A DNA stretch of 64,000 nt from Taudactylus pleione (Eukaryota > Chordata > Amphibia > Anura > Myobatrachidae): the NCBI GenBank assembly GCA_031769625.1, contig JAUIMM010000519.1, forward strand, positions 491,501 through 555,500, given 5' to 3'. Of this stretch, positions 56,826-64,000 are shown one piece after another (positions within the stretch are counted from its first letter, which is position 1; each line of letters starts with the position of its first letter). Both the position numbers and the translations under genes were made by a program. Under the pieces are notes generated by a model. The model ran no database searches, was not told where the DNA came from, and saw nothing but the letters and a program-made list of their open reading frames with translations.

Positions 56826-57108
56826 TCGCTATGGGTCTCGCTACAAAGGGGGCATGCTGTCGATGGGGAGTGACAGGCGAAGGTGCTAGTGATGTCAGTG
56901 GGAGTGCTTTTGGCTCTGATAGAGCCAAAAGCACTCCAGGGCTTGCGGCAAACGAGACCCTACCACAAGGGTCTCGTCGCAAGCCCGATGGTCGCGATGG
57001 TCTTGACCATCGCGACCATCTTTTTGGCTGCTCGCTATAGCTGTGGGTGGTCACCCACAGCTATGCGAGCGGCCAGGAGGCCACTCTAAAATCAGGAAGG
57101 ACAGCCCT
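56826..57108. mobile_element. Second multi-hairpin element (partial)
   Basis: In inverted order relative to 38040-38577. It keeps hairpins GGAGTGCTTTTGGCTCT / AGAGCCAAAAGCACTCC (about 56902-56938, perfect arms), a GCTTGCG...CGCAAGC stem (56940-56986), GATGGTCGCGATGGTC / GACCATCGCGACCATC (56987-57020, perfect) and TAGCTGTGGGTG / CACCCACAGCTA (57039-57064, perfect). It adjoins a Harbinger-type MITE on its right. Confidence 0.7.
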
Positions 57109-57599
57109 GATTCAGAGCCGCTCGTAAGCGGCCGCTCGTTAGTTCCGAGCGATGTTCGCACATCTGCGCATGCGTATGGGTTGTAATGCGCATGCGCCAA
57201 CCAGTCAGTGCGGTCGTAAATCGTGTGCTCGCAAAATAGCGAATGTCTGCTAATATGAGTGACAGGATGAGGCGTTTGTGGGTGGTAATACGGGAAGGTG
57301 CTTGAAAACGGGGAGTGGAGATCCGAACGCAGGCGTGCCAAACAGTCAAAACGGGCGTTTTAAGGGTGTGCATAATTAACAAAGCAGCGTCATCAACCAC
57401 GTCACTTGGTTGTCTTTTAGCCTGAACTGCTCGCATGATTGCGGTAGGAAAATGCTACCACAAGAATAGCGAGCAGTACATACGCCGTTCGATGTACTCG
57501 ATTAATCAAATAAATAGTGGAGATGACGTATGATGCGAGCGGCCAGGGGGCATCTTTACAAAATAGCGAGCGCATATTTCGTTCGCTCGTTCAGACATT
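57105..57599. mobile_element. Harbinger-type MITE interrupted by the next element
   Basis: Starts CCCTGATTCAGAGCC and follows the 13373 and 14536 copies closely to TTCGTTCAGACAT, then stops about 90 bp short of its right end. The Harbinger element at 57600 begins there, so the missing end probably lies beyond that element, outside the window. Confidence 0.75.
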
Positions 57600-58633
57600 G
57601 GCCCTCATTCAGAGCCACCCGCAAACAGCAGTACGCTCGTTGCGTTCCGATGTTGACTAACCACGCATGCGTCGGTGTTACACTGCGCATGTGCGTACGG
57701 CAGATTGCGAGCTTTTTATCTGTCGTTCCTAAAATAGCGTACAGGAAGTGACATGTCAAATGTGATTGACAGAACAGGGCGTTTTTGGGTGTTGACGGGG
57801 GTGGAGATGGAAAAACGCAGGCGTGGCGAGGCGTTTTTGGGGCGTACATACATTAGCAGATGCGAACGTCAAATGTGTTCGGACCGTCACATACGTCACT
57901 GGAACATCCTCTTTCCCTTCAAAATGCTCGCACAGTTTCGGGTCTGGATTACTCGACCACATTGGCGATGGCCTTCTCCTCCGTCCCGGGACTCCACGAT
58001 GTTGCAGCGATTAATCGCGGGTGGTCACAAAAGCAATTAGTGTTGTATTGAAAACCGGCTTGGTATGTGTTTGGAAAGCAGTTTATTGGGATAGCACAAA
58101 ACCGTACGCAGGTGGAAATCATACCTGCTAATGTCAGGATTACACAATCAATTGGCGTACATTTTTGGGGGGTTTTTTTGGCCTCAATTTGTTGTTTATG
58201 GCCTATTGTGACAATAATGTCATCATGTTTTAATTAGCTCCCCTTTTTTTTTTTAATGTGCAATTTGCATCGTTATGTGTTTTTTTAAACGTTCCTTCAA
58301 GAGGCCTTTTTTTTATACAAATGAAATGGTTTTTGGTGTCCTTTTTTGCCTTTAGGGCCAGGATTAAATGTAACCCATTTGTCCAATAATGTCACAATAC
58401 AATGTCAGATTTTTTTCATAAATTTATTGTTTAAACACAAACCAATTGGCATAATATTTTTTTTGAGTTTTTCTGCCAAAGATACTTTTTTTCAAAAATA
58501 AATAATCAATAACTGATAACATAAACGTACAAAAATAACTTAAAAACATTTCACAAGAAAGGAGAGGGAAGTTTTGACCAGAAAGGAATATGAGCCAAGC
58601 ACAGAAGGAGTGTGGGAAAAGTCGCCATTGCTG

Positions 58634-59919
58634 TCACCGTTTTTTCGCCCATTTGGATGGGGGAGGGTGGGCGCCAGACCGGGTCCGGGATGCCATCGGG
58701 CTGGCCTGTCCAGAGGCAGATGTTGTGGCCTCTGGACTAGGCACAGGGCTAGGCACATTTGGAGGATTGGCTGATGTTGTGCCAGAGGTGGAGGATCCTG
58801 ATGTTCCGGCAGGAAGGGAGGTCGGCTCCACCATGTGCTGGCGAACGAGCTGCTCCAGGGCATCGGCGATGCGGATGTTGGCCCTGGTATTTTCCGCCAG
58901 GGCCTGACCAATGGTCACGTTGGCCGCAGCATTTTGCTCCAGGGCCTCAGCCACCCGTAGCAGACTGGCGTCCATCCTCTGCAGAATCTCCGTATGGAAA
59001 TCCGATTTGAAATTGAGTTCTGTGAGGAGGCCCACTGCTTGCGAGGGGGCACGCCCTGGACTGGCTTCTGCAGGGTCCTCAGCCGGATGTACTGGTTCCT
59101 CCCCTGCAGAGCCAGCAGAAATTCTGCGGCCAAGGCTTCCCTCTGGAGCAGACTCATCCGCCTGTGTCTCTGTTGGAAAAATGAGAAAAGACTCACATTA
59201 GAATCTACATATTGGCACAATAGCATTTCAGAGTTGGTGACATCACAATACTTACCTGGGCCAACATGAGGAGCCGCAAAGTCTGGCATGTCCGTATCCA
59301 TGTTGGACACGCCAAACACCTCCACAGGCTGCACACACCCCTGTGCCAGCTCTTCTAAATCCGTCAACTCCAATGACACAGGGGTGGGACCCCCACCTGT
59401 CCCCCTTGCATGCCTAGCCCTGTCCGCGAGTTTTTGCTTTAGGCGATATTTGAAGTCGCCCCATCTGTGGGGAAAAATGGAAGCCATTATCCTTTGGTTT
59501 AAAATGGGGTTTGTTTTTAGGGGGGGCAAGGGTTTACTTACCGCCGTTTGACATCCCGGGCTAGACGGACATAATCACCCACCGTATTGACAGCAACGGC
59601 TACCTCTTCCCACATTCTCCACTTCTGGCTTAGACTCATATTCCTGTCTGCCTGTGGCAGGATGTCCACACACTTCTGGATCAAAACCTCCATCTCCTTT
59701 TTTGTGAAATGTGGCTGCCTTTTTTTTTTGGCCGCTTTGGCCGGAATACTGGGCCCAGCAGCCTCTTCCATGTCATCCTCCTCACCTATTTGTGTAAATT
59801 TACAGAATTCACAAAATCACAACTTGCCTCATCTTATGTTTCAAATTAATCGTTGATAGAAAATGCATGAAAGACTTACCGCCTGACTCTTGGGCATTTT
59901 TTCCCTGGTCTGTCGCCAT
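58634..59919 (-). CDS. Gene B: NAIF1-like Myb/SANT protein of Harbinger, intact
   Basis: Four exons on the minus strand: 59919-59880, 59785-59542, 59464-59256 and 59169-58634. All have GT-AG borders (donors GTAAGT or GTAAGTA) and the phases fit exactly, giving 342 codons plus TGA. Residues about 30-100 form a Myb/SANT-like domain (HFTKKEMEVLIQKC, KWRMWEEVAVAVN, then RRWGDFKYRLKQK across the exon 2-3 join). A PTPVSLELTDLEELAQ stretch follows. The last exon has an alanine/leucine-rich helix (LLRVAEALEQNAAANV, then IRIADALEQLVRQH) and a basic serine/proline tail ending KWAKKR. NAIF1-like partners bring HARBI1-type nucleases to DNA and into the nucleus; that role is inferred by family. Confidence 0.85.
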
Positions 59920-59965
59920 GTCTGAGGTCCAAACAAGAAATACACCAGAATTTGAATGTGTTTTC

Positions 59966-59981
59966 GTGACGTATTTATACA
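59966..59981 (-). promoter_or_regulatory. Gene B promoter core: TATA plus ACGTCA
   Basis: On the minus strand GTATAAATACGTCACG lies about 50 bp upstream of the ATG at 59919, in the same arrangement as in the other Harbinger element. A conserved GATGCGGCCG word lies about 20 bp further upstream (59998-60010). Confidence 0.5.
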
Positions 59982-60418
59982 TGCGTCCTTATTTTGCGGC
60001 CGCATCATTGATTGTGCGGCCCTATGATCCCTCCTTAATTTGTGCGGGAAACGAAACACTATTTATGGCTTGGTGTGTCTCAAGTCGAGGTGGCGTTTTT
60101 GGATTGTTGGAGGTTATCTTGGCTGGAGTTTATTGATTGTGTAGAAAGGAGTTGGAGGTTGGAGAATCGTTTGTTGGTTAGATTTGCGTTTTTTTTTCCG
60201 TTATCTTTGTTGGTTTATATTTTTGGGACCTCGTTTGTTGATTTGGTAAGTTTTGTGAAGTCTAACTTTTGTTCAATTGTTGTTTCATTGTGTTTCGTAT
60301 ATTTTGTAATTTTTGGATACCTAATTTATTCTATTTTAGATTTTGTTTATTTTCGACCCCAAAGACCTTTTGATTTTGCATCTTAGATATTTGCTCTTGG
60401 TAAGTCCATTTTTTATCT

Positions 60419-60878
60419 TGTATTAGCGAACTAATTAGCGCATTTTTAGTAGTTACTCTTGTGACTTGTATTAGCGAACTAATTAGCACATTTTTAGTAG
60501 TTACTCTTGTGACTTGTATTAGCGAACTAATTAGCACATTTTTAGTAGTTACTCTTGTGACTTGTATTAGCGAACTAATTAGCACATTTTTAGTAGTTAC
60601 TCTTGTGACTTGTATTAGCGAACTAATTAGCACATTTTTAGTACTCTTGTGACTTGTATTAGCGAACTAATTAGCACATTTTTAGTAGTTACTCTTGTGA
60701 CTTGTATTAGCGAACTAATTAGCACATTTTTAGTAGTTACTCTTGTGACTTGTATTAGCGAACTAATTAGCACATTTTTAGTAGTTACTCTTGTGACTTG
60801 TATTAGCGAACTAATTAGCACATTTTTAGTAGTTACTCTTGTGACTTGTATTAGCGAACTAATTAGCGCATTTTAAAC
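60419..60878. repeat. 48-bp tandem repeat, about 9.5 units
   Basis: Units of GTAGTTACTCTTGTGACTTG, TATTAGCGAACTAATTAGCA and CATTTTTA, with one unit shortened by 6 bp at about 60642. The unit length is a multiple of three and lacks stops on both strands, so both strands read open (LISSLIQVTRVTTKN). It lies between the divergent gene B and HARBI1, where the other element has an unrelated 65-bp array. Confidence 0.93.
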
Positions 60879-61097
60879 AGCTTAATAATCATTCTAACTT
60901 TTTGATGGTTTAGCTTTCGCTTTTTGAGCCAACATTTCGACCCGTTTTGATGTACTGTGTTAAATGTCGCTTTGCGGTTTTGCTAAATGGGTGTTTTGCA
61001 TATTTGAACTTTGGTCTAGCACAAAATGTATCCACAAAAATGCACAGAGTGAAATGTGTCAAGTAATTTTGTTGTTTATTTTCAGTTTGGACGTATC

Positions 61098-62356
61098 ATG
61101 ACAATACCCCGGCATGTAAGCAGCAATGGATGGTATCATCAATCTAAGTTGTTTTAATATAGTTTTGGGGTGGGTCAAAAGCCTTACTTTGAAATTTTGG
61201 AATTTCAGGTTGATCTGGGGAGGATTGTTCTGGCCATGCTCCCGGAAGCCGACCAACCTCAATCTCATCCCAGGCGTAGGCATCGTAGGCATGCAAGGCC
61301 CCAGATATTTCGAACACGTGTCACCCTTTTTGGAATGCCCGATGATGAGGTTTTAAGACGCTACCGTCTACCTCCCAAAATCATCATAGACACTCTCTCA
61401 TTAATAGAAAGTGATCTTGAGCGGCAAATTGACAGTCCAACAGCAATACCACCACTGACGCAATTTATGGCGGTGTTACATTTCTGTGCCTCAGGATCGT
61501 TTCAAACAACGGTGGGAATAGTGGCGGGCATCTCCCAATCCTCCTTTTCCCGGATCCTGAGGGCAGTGATGGAGGCACTTTTCAAGCACCTCCATCATTT
61601 TATTCAAATGCCTTTGGATATGGGTGCCCTTAGTGTGGCCAAGGCCAATTTTTACCAAATAGCTGGCTTCCCACACATCATAGGGGTTGTGGATGGTACT
61701 CACATACCACTTCAGCCTCCAGCACGGCTGGAGGCAATATTTAGAAACAGGAAACACTATCACTCCCTGAATGTAATGGTGGTATGTGATGCCTCCCTCC
61801 AGATCCTGTCCCTGAATGCTAAGTTACCAGGAAGTGCACATGACTCCTTCGTCATCCGGCAATCAGGGATATGCAGAAATTAACCAACCTACAAGCTGGT
61901 GATGCGTGGCTTCTGGGTAAGTGGAGACCTTTAGTACATAACAATGTTAAGCTTGATACACAGTGTTCCTGATGTTGTCTCTTATTTTTCACAGGAGACA
62001 GTGGATACCCTTGCATGTCCTGGCTGCTCACTCCTTATTTGGCTCCCACACCAGGCCCACAAAGTGAGTATAATTCCGCACTTACAGCCACCAGGCAAGT
62101 GGTGGAGCGCTGTATCGGCCTTTTAAAAGGCCGATTCAGATGCCTCCACCGCTCTGGTGGCGAGCTCATGTATTTGCCGGATATGGTGTCGAAAATTGTG
62201 GTCCTGTGTGGGATATTTCACAACATCGCCATAAGGAGTGGTGTCCCAATGCAGCCAGAGGATGCCTTACCTGAGGATGGCCCCCCCGAGGTTGGTCGGA
62301 GGTCAGTATGTGGGGGGGCCATACGCGATGATGTGGTGGCCAGATTTTTTAGGTAA
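61098..62356 (+). pseudogene. HARBI1-type transposase with one frameshift
   Basis: Exons 61098-61115 (MTIPRH, donor GTAAGC), 61209-61916 and 61995-62356. Family features: an N-terminal helical region (PDDEVLRRYRLPPKII), SQSSFSRILRAV, then DDE nuclease motifs VVDGTHIPLQ (about 61684), VVCDASLQIL (61780), PGSAHDSFV (61828), and GDSGYP...TRQVVERC in exon 3, ending AIRDDVVARFF, a normal Harbinger-type C-terminus. The expected length, about 360 residues, fits HARBI1 relatives. One base is missing near 61880 (a run of three As after TGCAG), which leads to an immediate TAA and makes exon 2 one base short for the next phase. Otherwise it is intact. A sequencing error is possible. Confidence 0.85.
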
Positions 62357-63178
62357 GTTTGACCCAAACTACAGTGTTTATACCTAATGTGTTTGTGTTT
62401 GTTTGCGAACATCTAATTTTTTTTTTTTTTTCACCATCTTCTGTTTGTTCACATAATCTTTGCCACTCCAACGCTCACTACTTCCTGCTACCCTTACCAA
62501 ACCTGGATCTGGTGATTTTGTCCATATATTCTGGAACCCATATCGCAACGCCATGTTTGTGGAATCATGTTGGCATGGTCCTTCGTCAACCAGTTCTTTA
62601 TTGTTTTTTTTAATTAAATATTTTATTTGTATGTGTTGTATTTGAGATTATCACTGTTTTTTTGTTTTGGGACTGACCACTTTGATTTCTCATTTATGTT
62701 GTGAATAAATGTTTGGAGAGTGAAATGGTCTTCCTTTTTTTGGACGTTAACAGCAAGTGTAACCAGGTTAACACACCTTACAATTGACTAAGGGGTAATC
62801 CAGTACTGACACCAGTTGATGTAAACTGAAATATGTTTGCAGGTTCCCAACCCACACCAAAAGGAAGCCTGTCCAAATCTTTGGATTTTGAAGATTGGCC
62901 TAAGCAGCTTGCACACCAACTAGGAACCTGTAAAATGGCGAAATATCTAATTGACACTACACCCAAAAAGGGAAATGACATTGTTACTGTTATGTGTTTC
63001 TTGTGGCTGTTTAACATACAAATACAAAATACAATCTAACTTTTAAAAAAGGGAAATCCTTGCAGGAACAGTCTACTTATGTCAGGGAAAACTATTTGTG
63101 TTTTAGAAAAAAAGAATGAGCCAGAACGTATATTAGAACTACAAAATTTATTTACAAAACGAAAATAAACAAAAAAAA
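62357..63178. other. AT-rich spacer between convergent genes
   Basis: Spacer between the 3' ends of HARBI1 (+) and gene A (-). It contains AATAAA words (62643-62710 region) but no coding region. It shows little similarity to the equivalent spacer at 19861-20657. Confidence 0.55.
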
Positions 63179-63904
63179 CTACTGGCGAAGGATGCCAGAC
63201 AGCCGGTCAAGGGCCACAAGAAGGCCAATGACATGTTGGCGCATCTGGCCAACACAATCCTCCACCTCTTGACGACGCCTCTGTTCCTCTGTGGGTGAGA
63301 AAAGTGTGTGGATTAATAAAACAATAGGGAATCCACATTAAAAAAACAAAAACACAACGAAATCACTCTTAAACCGAAAAAAGAAAAACCAAAACAAAAA
63401 GGGGGTGCTGGCAAAAATACAAGGCCTATGTACAAATTCACACAGGTGTGATATGTGTATGTTGAAATCAGCAGGAAGAGGTAAAGGCAAACTGCTAAAT
63501 CACCAAAAGTAAACCAAACAAGCACGAATAAAGGCACGACACATGATTACATACAAACAGTTTGTGGTAAAAAAAAAAGAGAAATAAAAACATACCGGGA
63601 GCCAAAACGGGAGCTCCGGAAGTCCCTCCATGTTCCTCCTCGGAGGAGCCCTCATTCCCCAAAGAACGGGGAGGGGTAATGATGGACTCCGGGGAGGGGG
63701 TAATTGGAAGAGGGGTGGGTGGAGGAGAGGGGGAAGTGGGACGGAGGGGAAGGAGGCCCGACAGTTCCGGGAGAGGGTCTGGGAAGGCTGGGGAGGAGTG
63801 GGGTATAGGGGAAATATTTGGGGTGGAGTGTTGGCTGGGGGTTGGGGATAGTGGCCGGGAACGCCGTCTGGCCGGACGGTGACGGCGTAGTCTTGGCTGT
63901 CCTC
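63179..63904 (-). CDS. Gene A, last two exons (5' exon outside window)
   Basis: Exon 2 63904-63596 (acceptor TTTTAG, donor GTATGT) and exon 3 63288-63179 (acceptor CCACAG, stop TAG). The frame is open in both, and phases equal those of gene A at 18315-19860. Exon 2 starts basic (RLRRHRPARRRSRPLSPTPS), becomes proline/serine-rich and ends with GSSEEEHGG. Exon 3 is exactly 110 bp in both elements and encodes EEQRRRQEV...HVIGLLVALDRLSGILRQ. Exon 2 is nine bases longer than in the other element, a multiple of three. This pattern indicates a maintained protein. The N-terminal helices are expected beyond 64000. Confidence 0.7.
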
Positions 63905-64000
63905 CTAAAATATGTCAAACAAATTGAGGTTAGTTTCTGGGCAAATCCGGGGCCCAAATAAAAAAAAAAAAAACCAGCAACAAAAAACATGCAAAAAGGA
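63905..64000. other. Gene A intron 1, start of window edge
   Basis: A-rich sequence upstream (minus strand) of the exon 2 acceptor; no further feature can be judged at the edge. Confidence 0.4.

Larger units (their letters stand above)
57600..64000. mobile_element. Second PIF/Harbinger element, left 6.4 kb
   Basis: Begins GGCCCTCATTCAGAG and its first 430 bp match the reverse complement of the right arm of the 13.9 kb element. The order gene B (-), HARBI1 (+), gene A (-) is the mirror image of that element. The sequence is clearly diverged from it, and here gene B is intact. The right end is outside the window. Confidence 0.85.

Noticed and set aside
58915..59529. Alternative 204-codon frame through the gene B introns
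   Set aside because: Runs through introns with perfect GT-AG sites and ends early; the spliced model gives exact phases over four exons and matches the other copies.
60331..60876. Repeat protein LISSLIQVTRVTTKN
   Set aside because: A 48-bp non-coding repeat whose length is a multiple of three; both strands are open equally.

Overview
This window looks like repeat-dense intergenic DNA from a vertebrate, most likely a frog. The reasons are spliced PIF/Harbinger genes with GT-AG introns, a BED-finger hAT transposase, a tRNA-type SINE with a V-SINE-like core, TTAA-flanked miniature elements and TTAGGG-rich repeats. The taxon is inferred from repeat style only. I found no ordinary host gene, no rRNA, no CRISPR array and nothing prokaryotic; every convincing coding region belongs to a transposon.

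Layout. 1-12245: a nest of elements. An outer hAT-type element (1508-12245, target duplication GTGTAGAG) holds a second one (1603-12147, ACCTCAGT). That holds a TTAGGG-rich foldback repeat, a complete 8.3 kb hAT transposon (2458-10767, TACTGTAT) with an uninterrupted 1038-codon transposase and about 25 copies of a 160-bp satellite, and a SINE split by a Harbinger-type MITE. 12246-17620: MITEs, one solo LTR and a small hAT derivative. 17624-31487: a 13.9 kb PIF/Harbinger element with matching ends and target duplication TCA, carrying an internal tandem duplication of its gene block; all its genes are damaged. 31491-46090: mostly non-coding, with a second TTAGGG-rich repeat, a solo LTR, a 2.4 kb minisatellite, an element made of about nine consecutive hairpins, and several MITEs. 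46096-51030: a rearranged, non-autonomous copy of the hAT element (GTATCAAC) whose transposase has been replaced by satellite. 51031-57599: small elements, including a third TTAGGG-rich repeat and a second hairpin-string element. 57600-64000: the left 6.4 kb of a second Harbinger element in the opposite orientation, running off the window.

How the genes relate. Both Harbinger elements carry the same three genes: gene A (a small protein with a Myb/SANT-like N-terminus), a HARBI1-type DDE transposase convergent with it, and gene B (a NAIF1-like Myb/SANT protein) divergent from the transposase. Harbinger elements are known for two proteins, transposase plus Myb-like partner; the third gene, with its frame and exon phases kept between two diverged elements, is the most unusual thing here. 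Many MITEs in the window share the element's GGGCCTGATTCAGAG-type ends and 3-bp target duplications, so they were probably moved by this transposase family. The hAT transposase ORF is the only intact single-exon gene. Gene B at 58634-59919 is the only intact spliced gene.
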